DNA from: Nitrosopumilaceae archaeon
Lineage (GTDB): Archaea > Thermoproteota > Nitrososphaeria > Nitrososphaerales > Nitrosopumilaceae
Direction: 5' to 3'
NCBI GenBank assembly: GCA_028279545.1
Contig: JANQNN010000047.1
Location: 1 to 64,000 of the forward strand
Length of the DNA: 64,000 nt
Positions within the stretch are counted from its first letter, which is position 1. Each line of letters begins with the position of its first letter. This document shows, piece by piece, positions 25,104-33,128 of the stretch. Made by a program: the position numbers and the translations under genes. Under the pieces are notes generated by a model. The model did not search any database. It saw nothing but the letters and a program-made list of their open reading frames with translations, and was not told the origin of the DNA.

Positions 25104-26497
25104 TGTGTTATTCTCACTGCAGGATCCCCAAAAATATGATAGTTTTTTAGTTCGTATCTTCGCATAAATAAACTCCCATACTCTTCAATTCGTGAATCCT
25201 CCACCTTTTTTCCATTCCTTAAATCGTCAATTATTCTCTGCGTTTTTCGAGTAATTTGGTCATTGACAGTATTATAATCTTCTTTAATTTGAGAAAGAGC
25301 ATATCCCACTGGACCTCCTTTTAGAATAGTGTCAAGGGCAAACAAAAAAGGCCTCGTACGTGTAGGACGATCTTCCAATTGAAAATCGCTATCTTCAGAG
25401 ATGGTATATGACAACATTTCATCAAAATGGCCAATAAAGGCAAGTGGGCCTTTAGAATGAAAAATTAATTTTTTTGGAAGAGAAGCTACAAATGAAGTAG
25501 GAGCAATTTGTGGTGCCTGCAAAGTTTCTTTTTTACCAAACAATTTGTAAATCTCACTTGAAGGAGGGGTCCCAAAACTAAAACTTGATTGTTGAAAAAA
25601 CACTCCTCCTTCTAAAAAAGGCTCAGGAAAAACATCATCAGCTCCAAAAATTTGTTTTTCAGCAGGAACATCAGATTCAGGTTGACAACGAATGGAGCCC
25701 CCAAGTTTTTTTTGTAATCCCAAATCTTCCCCTGGAAATGATACTCCACGACTCGAAGTTAAGATTAATCCAGGGATAGAATCATTGATTGAATGGCTTA
25801 GTTTTTCTTTAGTAGCGTCTTCTTCAATCAATTCATTTGTAACTGATGGTAATCCTTTGACGGCTGGAATTAGTGCCTTTTCAACATCAAATCTTTTGAA
25901 ATGGGTTGGATCATAGCATCCAGTAGAGTTGACCCCATGGTCTGTCGCAAAAAAAGTTGTTTCTTTATTTACAAAACCAGAATTATTTTTTTCGATTCGT
26001 ATAACTTTTTCTCCATATTCTTTTATTTGATCAAGATTATCAAAATCAAGTCGTCCCACAAAAGCATATGTGGATAATAAATTTTCAAATTCTAAAGGGA
26101 TGCTTTGTAAATCTCCAATGATTAGAATATATTTACTTGTAGATTGACTTTTAAAATCATCTACTACGTCAAGCCAATGCTCCTCTGGTTCATTGTCAAA
26201 AAATAAGGGCCTTCTAAAATCCTGTTTTTCCCGATGTATGGCCAAGGGTCTTATAGCATCAATTATTTCTGTAGAATCTTTATTGATAAGAAATGTCCAA
26301 CCCGCCTGTTCAGGAATTGCAGGGTTATAACCCACTTGCGGTGCATCACCTGCTTTACCCATCCCCCTTTTTCTAGATTCAGGTTCTTGGATTTTTTCTT
26401 TTAATCCTTGGATTATTTTTTTTCTAAAATCATCAGAGTTTATTGGATTAAAAGAAATCTTGTCGGTTAGAGTCTGTCCTTGAGAGGAAATCTTCAA
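25094..26497 (-). CDS. Gingipain/CHAT-like (caspase-fold) protein, apparently without catalytic dyad
   Basis: 467 residues. KYILIIGDLQSIPLEF (about 120-135) and YAFVGRLDFDN (about 141-152) match the GD-xx-IP and GRL patterns of peptidase C25. KGPLAFIGHFDEMLSYT and the C-terminal IFGDPAVRI match the late strand and 'GDP-x-hR' ending seen in C25 and CHAT proteins. The position expected to hold catalytic His-Gly reads TSSRGVSFPG, and the expected Cys region reads FFQQSSFSFG, so the dyad seems lost. No signal peptide. It is first gene of the operon, overlapping the LodA-like gene by 10 bases. Confidence 0.6.
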   Translation of the reverse strand: MKISSQGQTLTDKISFNPINSDDFRKKIIQGLKEKIQEPESRKRGMGKAGDAPQVGYNPAIPEQAGWTFLINKDSTEIIDAIRPLAIHREKQDFRRPLFFDNEPEEHWLDVVDDFKSQSTSKYILIIGDLQSIPLEFENLLSTYAFVGRLDFDNLDQIKEYGEKVIRIEKNNSGFVNKETTFFATDHGVNSTGCYDPTHFKRFDVEKALIPAVKGLPSVTNELIEEDATKEKLSHSINDSIPGLILTSSRGVSFPGEDLGLQKKLGGSIRCQPESDVPAEKQIFGADDVFPEPFLEGGVFFQQSSFSFGTPPSSEIYKLFGKKETLQAPQIAPTSFVASLPKKLIFHSKGPLAFIGHFDEMLSYTISEDSDFQLEDRPTRTRPFLFALDTILKGGPVGYALSQIKEDYNTVNDQITRKTQRIIDDLRNGKKVEDSRIEEYGSLFMRRYELKNYHIFGDPAVRITQWA

Positions 26498-26511
26498 CGT
26501 GTAATAATTTT

Positions 26512-26521
26512 CTCTGATCTA
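26512..26521 (-). promoter_or_regulatory. Copy 1 of TAGATCAGAG, promoter of the oxidase operon
   Basis: On the minus strand TAGATCAGAG begins within the TATA-like stretch CTTAAATA and lies 15-24 bases before the ATG of the C25-like gene. An identical 10-mer stands in the divergent promoter at 26614-26623, in the sense direction of that gene, so it could be a shared control site. Confidence 0.4.
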
Positions 26522-26613
26522 TTTAAGACTGATCAAAAGTTTTAGCTTTAGGAAGAATAAGTTTTTATTTTTTTAGGATTATAATAAATAACTAACATAT
26601 TCTCAGATACTGT

Positions 26614-26623
26614 TAGATCAGAG
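26614..26623 (+). promoter_or_regulatory. Copy 2 of TAGATCAGAG, promoter of the membrane-protein gene
   Basis: Identical to the minus-strand 10-mer at 26512-26521. It sits directly upstream of the TATA-like TTAATAA (about 26624-26630), 30-39 bases before the ATG at 26653. Confidence 0.4.
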
Positions 26624-26652
26624 TTAATAACATGTGATTTGTATAAATTTCC

Positions 26653-27489
26653 ATGTCGGGGGAGATAGAAAAAGAGATCAAGCCTGGGAGGGGTCTTAAT
26701 TATTATGTTCTAGGCGCTATTTTGATTGGACTGCTAATTTTCTTTATAGGAAATTCCATTACGCCTGATGATGAGGAGACCCTTGATGAATATGAGTTCA
26801 CTACATCGGTTGGTTGGGCAGCTGCTTGTATTTTCTCGTTTATTGTTGCAAAAAGATACTGGGGTTCTGAAATTTTTGGAAAGGCGTATCTTGCTCTTGC
26901 TATAGGCTTTCTTTTTTATAATATTGGGTGGAATCTTTGGTGGTTTTATGAAATTTGGTATCACATAGAAAATCCTTTTGTTGCCCTCCCCGATGTTTTT
27001 TTCATTGCATTTTATCCATTAGCAATTTATCATATCCGAAAAAATTATAATCATTTTAAACCGTCAGTTTCAAAAAATCAAAAAATCATAATAATTATTA
27101 TTCCTATAATTTGCTGTTCTGTCTATGCTTTCTTTGGTTCGTTCCAAATTAGTGCTGTTGGTGGTTTTTCAAATATTCAAACCTCACCTATAGTATTCAC
27201 CGAAATAGTAGAAATAGCTGGATTTTATTTAGGCTTGGTATTTGTATTTTTATCAGCATTAACTTTTTCTTCTGCTATTGTTGCTGTACAAATATTTCGT
27301 AATACTGTTCTGGGTACTGCATGGGGACTTTTACTTCTGGGTATTTTATTAAATGCAAGTGCAGATATTTACTATTACATAAATGAGAATTTTGGAGGTT
27401 ATGTTCGTTCTGAACCTTATACAGCAATTTGGCTTGCAGGTGCTGTTTTCATTTGTTATGGATTGTATTTACATCGAAAAGAAATTTAA
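26653..27489 (+). CDS. Polytopic membrane protein, unknown function
   Basis: 278 residues with about eight hydrophobic segments and very short loops. Conserved-looking membrane motifs include YNIGWNLWWFYEIWYHIENPF near residue 88 and LLGILLNASADIYYYINENFGGY near 236. The pattern resembles the membrane sensor modules that precede histidine kinases in archaea, but no kinase or other soluble domain is attached. It is divergent from the oxidase operon and shares a 10-bp promoter motif with it. A sensor or transporter role is inference. Confidence 0.75.
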   Translation: MSGEIEKEIKPGRGLNYYVLGAILIGLLIFFIGNSITPDDEETLDEYEFTTSVGWAAACIFSFIVAKRYWGSEIFGKAYLALAIGFLFYNIGWNLWWFYEIWYHIENPFVALPDVFFIAFYPLAIYHIRKNYNHFKPSVSKNQKIIIIIIPIICCSVYAFFGSFQISAVGGFSNIQTSPIVFTEIVEIAGFYLGLVFVFLSALTFSSAIVAVQIFRNTVLGTAWGLLLLGILLNASADIYYYINENFGGYVRSEPYTAIWLAGAVFICYGLYLHRKEI

Positions 27490-27528
27490 TAAAAATTATT
27501 TTCTAAAAAAGGAATTTAAGAGTACATA

Positions 27529-27903
27529 CTAGGAACCAAACGTATAATCTTTGTAAACAACTTGATTTAGGAGTGCATCAAGTATCTGCTTTTGTCCCCC
27601 TGCATTATCTATTGTAACCAATAAAATCCGGTCATTAGATAATGGCATTGTAACTCTTCTTAATTTTTCATAAACTGCCAAAGTGTAAAGACCTCTCCCA
27701 ATTTCATCAAAATGCTTCATTCTGGATTTCCAAGCAGAAGCTGCATGATGTAAGGTATCTTTGGTAGATTCAGGAGATAAGAAAAGATTAGCACCTTCTC
27801 TACTTTTAGAGGCAATTAAATTACCATCTAAATCACTAATAGCTGCAAATCTAATATTTTCGTCAATGGCTAATATTTTATCAAGTTGTTGTTGCTCAGA
27901 CAT
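27529..27903 (-). CDS. DUF6659-type protein, copy 1
   Basis: 124 residues. The core pattern is shared with two other genes in this window (28067-28429 and 31530-31952): IRFAAISDLDGNLIAS at the N-terminus, a middle KSRM and GLYTLAVYEKLRRVTMPL, then DRILLVTIDNA before a C-terminal helix. The order of strands and helices suggests a roadblock/profilin-like sensor fold. I believe this is the thaumarchaeal DUF6659 family. No enzyme motif or membrane segment is present. It is convergent with the membrane-protein gene. Confidence 0.75.
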   Translation of the reverse strand: MSEQQQLDKILAIDENIRFAAISDLDGNLIASKSREGANLFLSPESTKDTLHHAASAWKSRMKHFDEIGRGLYTLAVYEKLRRVTMPLSNDRILLVTIDNAGGQKQILDALLNQVVYKDYTFGS

Positions 27904-28066
27904 CTATATCACAATTGTATAAACACTCTAAAATTTAAGTATACATCTAATTATTGGACTTGATTCAGGATAAAAAGTCAAAATTTCAAAATTTTTTTCA
28001 ATATTGAAATATTTTTGTTGTAAGAATGGGATTAAACGCAGTTTTAAAGGTTCTAGAATTAGAAAT

Positions 28067-28429
28067 TTAACCTAAATTTTTGTAGTAAAGCTTGATCACA
28101 GAATCAACAACAACATTGGTATCTGCATCTTTTTCTGCACTAACCAATAGTAAGTTATCATCTCCTAGGTAAAAGGAGAAGCGCTTTACCTTGTCATATT
28201 CAGCCAAGGTGTAAATTGTTTTTCCAAGCCATTTTGACATTTCTTTTCTGGCTTTCCAGTCCATGACAGAAAGGTTGACTAGTTCATTTTCCTTCTTATC
28301 TGAGAGAAGATTTGTAACTCCCTCACGCATTCCACCCCCTACTTTTACTGCCCATTCGTCATAAGCTGTGGCAAACCTGATTTTTGGATTAGATTCTAAA
28401 ATTTGTGCGCAAAAATTCTCATAATCCAT
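28067..28429 (-). CDS. DUF6659-type protein, copy 2
   Basis: 120 residues. It starts MDYENFCAQILESNPKIRFATAYDE, then REGVTNLLSDKKENEL, the core KTIYTLAEYDKVKRFSFYL and GDDNLLLVSAEKDADTNVVVDSVI. The alignment with copies 1 and 3 is continuous without large gaps. The residues between IRFA and the REG segment (DEWAVKVGGGM) replace the D-x-x-GN of the other copies. Its own promoter is likely, since 164 bp separate it from copy 1 downstream. Confidence 0.75.
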   Translation of the reverse strand: MDYENFCAQILESNPKIRFATAYDEWAVKVGGGMREGVTNLLSDKKENELVNLSVMDWKARKEMSKWLGKTIYTLAEYDKVKRFSFYLGDDNLLLVSAEKDADTNVVVDSVIKLYYKNLG

Positions 28430-28595
28430 TATTCTTTTATGTGTTCTTAATTATTAGAGTGTTATTAATTTCATAATTTTTTGAATAAAAATTAAAAAAA
28501 AATTTAGAAAAAATAGGGATTAACTTGATTTTTGAAATTTGGTGTCTAATTTTAAAAAATAAAAAAAGAACGGTTTTCGTCCTAATAATTTTGAA

Positions 28596-28847
28596 TCATT
28601 TTAAGGGATCTAACCTAATTCGTACATGCATTCCATTTCCATGAGCACGGAGATCACGATTTATCTCTAGAATCTTCCAGTTTTTTTTATTCAAAATAAT
28701 TTTTGAATTAGAACTAGCTTGAAAATGCTCTACAAGATGGGAAGGTAAATCTTCAAATTTATTATATTTTGCAATGATTTTTTCTTCTCCTTCATCCCAA
28801 TGTGTAAATTCTATGCTGGTTGTGTTAAAAAAATCTTCATGAGACAT
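28596..28847 (-). CDS. Small hypothetical protein
   Basis: 83 residues, soluble, beginning MSHEDFFNTTSIEFTHWDEGEEKIIAKYNKFEDLP and ending NGMHVRIRLDPLK. Codon use and charge distribution look like those of true genes here. It is unrelated in sequence to the neighbouring DUF6659-type genes. No family is recognised. Confidence 0.6.
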   Translation of the reverse strand: MSHEDFFNTTSIEFTHWDEGEEKIIAKYNKFEDLPSHLVEHFQASSNSKIILNKKNWKILEINRDLRAHGNGMHVRIRLDPLK

Positions 28848-29037
28848 TTCTTTTACCAGAGAAAATTATGTTTTAACTGTTAGGTAGTTTCAACAATGCA
28901 CAACAAAAATACTATAAACTAGACGATTTTTGGAAGAAAGGGAAAGATTAAAGATTATTTGAATTTATGAAGGCAGGTTTTTTGATGTTCAAATTGAACA
29001 CACAGAATGTTATGATCTTTTGGCATGAAAAAGCTTA

Positions 29038-29406
29038 TTGAACATACTGCATGTGGATGATTCTCCGGAAATTTGTCAGCTCTATTCAGATATGTTATCT
29101 ATGGGAGATAATAAAGTAAAGAGCGTAAATGATGGAAGAGAAGGTTTAGAATTAGCATTGAAAAATAATTATGATTTAATTTTGCTTGATATTTGCATGC
29201 CAAAATATAGCGGAATGGAATTTATTTATGATTTAAAGGAAAAGAGACCGTCTGAGGTTAACAAAGTAATTATTGTGAGTGTTTTGGAATTAAGTGAGGC
29301 GCATAAGAAAAAATTATTAAAACTTGGTATTCATTCAGTTGAAGAAAAGCCCTCAACAGTTCAAAAATTAGAAACAATAAAAAAAGATTTGTTATTAAAA
29401 AATTAA
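29038..29406 (+). CDS. Stand-alone response regulator receiver protein
   Basis: 122-residue receiver domain only. The acidic pair is D7-D8 in NILHVDDSPE, the phosphoacceptor D51 in LILLDICMP, the Ser of IIVSVLE replaces the usual Thr/Ser switch residue, and the lysine lies in EEKPSTVQ. All catalytic positions are present, so it should be phosphorylated by a histidine kinase, none of which is in the window. The TTG start is the only one giving the full first strand. The lack of an output domain suggests action by protein-protein contact. Confidence 0.88.
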   Translation: MNILHVDDSPEICQLYSDMLSMGDNKVKSVNDGREGLELALKNNYDLILLDICMPKYSGMEFIYDLKEKRPSEVNKVIIVSVLELSEAHKKKLLKLGIHSVEEKPSTVQKLETIKKDLLLKN

Positions 29407-29447
29407 TTCATATCAAATTGACTTTAAGCTTCCTCTAACATTTCATT

Positions 29448-29846
29448 TTAGTCTATGTATTTTTTTGATTTGTTCAATCTTTTCTCAACATTTCTAATTA
29501 CCAGATATAGAGTTGGTAAATTAGAAGAGATTAGATCAGATGGGAAAAAAAGATCTCCATATCCTTCTCCCTTTCTTATAATAAAATTGTGACTTTCTAA
29601 GACTTTGATGTTGTGTTGTATTGTTTTATAATCTAATCCTAATTTTTTTGAAATCTCCAATGTATTCATTGGTTCTTCTGTAATAGCACAAATTATTCTC
29701 ATTCTTGTATATCTTCCACTCATTCCAGTAAAAACCGAGGAAAACAATTTTTTCATGTGCGGATCTTCTTTGATTTGATCTAAATCTGGAACGTCCTTGA
29801 AAATTTTATTTTTACAAAGAGAATCAAACTCCATAAAACAACCCAT
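29448..29846 (-). CDS. Winged-helix (ArsR-like) regulator, paralogue of the 553-939 gene
   Basis: 132 residues. GMSGRYTRMRIICAITEEPMNTLEISKKLGLDYKTIQHNIKVLESHNFI is the DNA-binding core, followed by a KGEGYGDLFFPS wing and a C-terminal helix ending NKSKKYID. It matches the regulator near the start of the window over its whole length, including the N-RKVYI/N-SKKYI end. It has a shorter, cysteine-containing N-terminus (CFMEFDSLCKNK). It is convergent with the response-regulator gene. The start could be the second ATG, at 29834. Confidence 0.82.
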   Translation of the reverse strand: MGCFMEFDSLCKNKIFKDVPDLDQIKEDPHMKKLFSSVFTGMSGRYTRMRIICAITEEPMNTLEISKKLGLDYKTIQHNIKVLESHNFIIRKGEGYGDLFFPSDLISSNLPTLYLVIRNVEKRLNKSKKYID

Positions 29847-29982
29847 CCTGATTTATACAATTAGACATGAAAAATGAGCTCAAATGATTTTTTTTCTGAA
29901 ATTGATTTAATTTCTCATTCATTTTAAAAAAATACTCAATTCAAAAAATAAAAGATTTCCACCAAATGTCTGCTTTTTTAAT

Positions 29983-30177
29983 TTGGACATAATTTGGGAA
30001 TTTGTTTATATGGTTTTTTCACCCTCTATGGGCATGTTACAACTAAATTATACCAACAGCGACATTGAGAAAATTTACAAAAAATTAGACACGCATTTTG
30101 AAAATATGGATTATGTAATTGAAAATGCACTTGAAATTGTTGAAAAATATGAAAAACAAATTTTTTCGAAAAATTAG
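29983..30177 (+). CDS. Small hypothetical protein
   Basis: Up to 64 residues. The C-terminal part (YTNSDIEKIYKKLDTHFENMDYVIENALEIVEKYEK) is a convincing pair of amphipathic helices. The N-terminal 15 residues look untranslated, so ATG 30010 or 30028 is a likelier start, giving 55 or 49 residues. No family is recognised. Confidence 0.45.
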   Translation: MDIIWEFVYMVFSPSMGMLQLNYTNSDIEKIYKKLDTHFENMDYVIENALEIVEKYEKQIFSKN

Positions 30178-30227
30178 ATACTAAGAAAAATTATTGGTTA
30201 ATTATAAAAAAAGAAAAAGAAATCTTC

Positions 30228-31463
30228 CTATTGGAAGGGATCTATGAAGGGACAATTTACAATATGGTCACTATCCATTGGTCTTGCAAGTCCTACAGAA
30301 ATTAACCCTGCTTTTTGGAATGCATCTATATCGGATTTTGTCTCAAGGACTGAAGCATCCTCAGGATTGTCCCAGCCTATCATGAATATTCTCCACATTG
30401 GAGAATAGTTTTCATCGCCAGGCGCTCCTGCTGCAATCCCTGGTTGGAATCCCATTGGACCTGAACCTGTAATTCCATTGCCAAATTGGAATAAATCAAC
30501 AGCTGCTGAGTTTGCAATCAAACTTGCTGATGTTGGAGCATCAACTACTCCCATCATCTCTGCTGGACCACTAGGTGTTGCATCAGTTACAATGTAATAG
30601 ATTGTTCTACCATCAGGTCCCCAACCTCTGTGAGCAATGAAAGTTACAGTCATCTCTTCTGTGTCAATGTCTAAGACTTGTCCACCGCCATAGGGCATAT
30701 CATCAGTTAGTGTCTTGTCTTCTTTTACCATCATTTGTCCTTCAGGCCAAATGATTTGTGGCATGTTTAGCACAACTGGAAGTGGTGTAAGTGTTACCTC
30801 CCCTGATTGTTCTGCTGTCATTACCATCTCTTCAGAATCAAGAACTCTTGGGTCTGCATCCTCATTCCAAGTAACATGTACATGACCTGTTAGTGCACTG
30901 TAAATGTCTGGTTGAGCTGGTGTGCTTGTAAAGACTTCACCTTGGAATCCATGAACACCATCACCTGGCACTCCGTTTGTAAACATGAATGTCTTGGAGA
31001 GTGCTTCTGGTGGTGCATTGGCCAAGAGTGGTGCCAGTTCTACTTTCCATCCTTGGTTTTCTGTAATGATTTCAGCATGGGTAGGATCACTTGAATCAGT
31101 TATGATGTAATAGACTGATTCACCATTGTAGAATCCTTGATGCATTGGAATCGTTGCAGGAACGTTTGCTCTAGATAAGGCTAGTAACGATCCAGGAGAT
31201 GCAATATCTTCCCCTTCTTCCATCATTACGTTGTCATTTGATTGCACGATAGTTCCCCATCCCCTAGCTTCTACTACAAGGGCAGAAGATTCATGCAGAC
31301 AAGCGTGATTTCCAGTATGAGTTTTTTTTACAAGAACATTACCTTCACTACAGGTGACCATATCAATTGCAAAAGATTCTGAAATGATATTTGGAGAAAC
31401 AAATACCATCAATAATGGAACCATTGCAATAAAAGCCCATTTTTTGGAAAAATTGGGTGTCAT
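30228..31463 (-). CDS. Secreted protein with tandem DUF7482-like domains
   Basis: 411 residues. A signal peptide (basic NFSKKW, hydrophobic core, cleavage after SESFA at about residue 31) is followed by CSEGNVLVKKTHTGNHACLHESSALVVEARGWG. Two homologous units follow. The first (about 68-215) carries RGWG, VYYIITDSSDPTHAE, FMFTNGVPGDGVHGFQ and VTWNEDADPRVL. The second (about 283-400) carries RGWG, IYYIVTDATPSGPAE, FQFGNGITGSGPMGFQ and GWDNPEDASVL. Acidic overall, with several conserved His. I know such domains from thaumarchaeal exported proteins; the function is not established. Confidence 0.85.
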   Translation of the reverse strand: MTPNFSKKWAFIAMVPLLMVFVSPNIISESFAIDMVTCSEGNVLVKKTHTGNHACLHESSALVVEARGWGTIVQSNDNVMMEEGEDIASPGSLLALSRANVPATIPMHQGFYNGESVYYIITDSSDPTHAEIITENQGWKVELAPLLANAPPEALSKTFMFTNGVPGDGVHGFQGEVFTSTPAQPDIYSALTGHVHVTWNEDADPRVLDSEEMVMTAEQSGEVTLTPLPVVLNMPQIIWPEGQMMVKEDKTLTDDMPYGGGQVLDIDTEEMTVTFIAHRGWGPDGRTIYYIVTDATPSGPAEMMGVVDAPTSASLIANSAAVDLFQFGNGITGSGPMGFQPGIAAGAPGDENYSPMWRIFMIGWDNPEDASVLETKSDIDAFQKAGLISVGLARPMDSDHIVNCPFIDPFQ

Positions 31464-31529
31464 CTACTTTAGGCAAGTCAAATACTATAAAATATTTTCA
31501 CCAACTTTTTGATATTAAGAAAAAGCCAA

Positions 31530-31952
31530 TTATTTTGTAATTTTCAGGATTTTTCTGGCAGTAATATCAATATCAACTTCAGGATCTGCAGAAACAAAAA
31601 GAACCTTATTGCCTACTAAAAATGTCATAGTAACAACTTTTTCTCTCCTTGCAGCGGCATATTCCACTGGCCCTAAATTTTCATCAAATTCCTGTCTAGT
31701 CCTAATTCTCAAAACCGCTTCAATAAACATTTTTTTTCTTTCGTTTTCATTTTTTAGAGGTTTTACATTCTTCCTAAACTGTCCAGCAACTAAATTTCCC
31801 ATTAAATCCAAAAACCCTGCAAATCTAATTTCTGGTTCATTTGTTAATTGATCACATATTTTTTGTAAAGTTTGGTTTTCTGAAGACGTATTTTCCAATA
31901 TAAAAATTGTAGATAAATAGGATTCATTGATTTTCATAATTGATATTTTCAA
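31530..31952 (-). CDS. DUF6659-type protein, copy 3
   Basis: 140 residues. IRFAGFLDLMGNLVAG, PVEYAAARREKVVTMTFLVGNKVLFVSADPEVDIDITARKI align with the two other copies, separated from them by about 3 kb of unrelated genes. An N-terminal extension of about 20 residues is absent from the others. The true start may be an internal codon: ATG 31937 gives MKINESYLSTIFILENTSSENQTLQKIC. Confidence 0.72.
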   Translation of the reverse strand: MKISIMKINESYLSTIFILENTSSENQTLQKICDQLTNEPEIRFAGFLDLMGNLVAGQFRKNVKPLKNENERKKMFIEAVLRIRTRQEFDENLGPVEYAAARREKVVTMTFLVGNKVLFVSADPEVDIDITARKILKITK

Positions 31953-31972
31953 TCAAGATATTAAATGAAAAA

Positions 31973-33061
31973 TTATTCTTTAACCAAAAAAAATTTAGAT
32001 AGTTTTTTTTGTGCAAATATCATCCCAAACATTCCAGAAATTCCTCCTGGGATAATTGTCATTAACCAAATTTTTCCAATTAAATCAGATGAGGAATGAA
32101 TTACATCATATGAAAAAATATCATTAAAAACGTAAAAATCAAGAAATGTCATGGATAGCATTGGAAAACAAAACATGAAAAACATTGAACCTAGTATAGC
32201 TCCAGAAAATTTTATGGAATGATTTTGAATAAATTTTGAGTTTATTTTTTTACTTAATATGTAATCTGCAATTATTGCGCTTATCATCGGTGCTGCAAAC
32301 CAAGGAACATAAAACAAAAGTTTTTCAGAAGTAAAAATATTGGATGTAATATTCATTGTAAGAAATACAAATGTAGCTATGCTTGCAACACCAAATCTAT
32401 TGATTGTTTTAAATGCCAACCAAAAGATCATCGAAAACGAAAATGGTAAAATTGTCACTCCAAGTACTACCGCGAAATAGGGATTTGGATTAAAATTGTG
32501 TGTTTCTCCCTCCGAAATGGGCAAAATAAAGAAAAAGAGAAGCCACATTATACTAAACCAAAAAATTCCAAACGAAATTGGGAGAATTATTTGTGGAAAA
32601 TTCCTTTTTTTACTATTTTCTAAAGGAATTCTTGCAAATCCAATTATGGAACCAATAGTAACCATGATTATCCCAATTGCTAAGGCTAAATGAGTAGGAC
32701 TTAGTAACCCGTCTATTCCAAATAATTCATGCCAGTAAAAATCACCTGGACCAGCAATGATTTGTATCAAAGCCCCAATAACAATTATTTTTATTCCAAA
32801 CACAAATGAATGATTCCTTATTTCTTTTTTTGAAAAAAATAAAGTTAAACCAAGAATCGCACCAATCAAGCTGATTCCCACACCTAGATATAATATCATA
32901 TGAGAAGGTGTGAAAAATGTTTCAGGAGTTCTTAGTAAGTGGGAAGTTATATCCCAACTAGCACCCCACATCGAAATAGAAACTCCACTAAATCCTAGAA
33001 AAAAAGAAGTAAGAACTAGCTTTCTAATTTTTGGATTTAAATTAAATTTTGAGGTCTTCAA
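31973..33061 (-). CDS. Histidine-rich polytopic membrane protein
   Basis: 362 residues with about ten transmembrane segments. Two related motifs recur in the first half: WDITSHLLRTPETFFTPSHMILYLG near residues 31-55 and DFYWHELFGIDGLLSPTHLALAIG near 106-129. Both give W/D-x-x-x-H and P-x-H at membrane boundaries. Two further histidines are in GETHNFNPNP and DVIHSSSD. Repeated His pairs near helix ends suggest metal or haem/quinone contacts, but no known enzyme family is recognised. Confidence 0.75.
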   Translation of the reverse strand: MKTSKFNLNPKIRKLVLTSFFLGFSGVSISMWGASWDITSHLLRTPETFFTPSHMILYLGVGISLIGAILGLTLFFSKKEIRNHSFVFGIKIIVIGALIQIIAGPGDFYWHELFGIDGLLSPTHLALAIGIIMVTIGSIIGFARIPLENSKKRNFPQIILPISFGIFWFSIMWLLFFFILPISEGETHNFNPNPYFAVVLGVTILPFSFSMIFWLAFKTINRFGVASIATFVFLTMNITSNIFTSEKLLFYVPWFAAPMISAIIADYILSKKINSKFIQNHSIKFSGAILGSMFFMFCFPMLSMTFLDFYVFNDIFSYDVIHSSSDLIGKIWLMTIIPGGISGMFGMIFAQKKLSKFFLVKE

Positions 33062-33128
33062 CTATTCCAATTAAATTTTTGAGTCTCATAAACTCTTTGA
33101 ATTGTTTAAAAATTTATAAAAAATAAAT

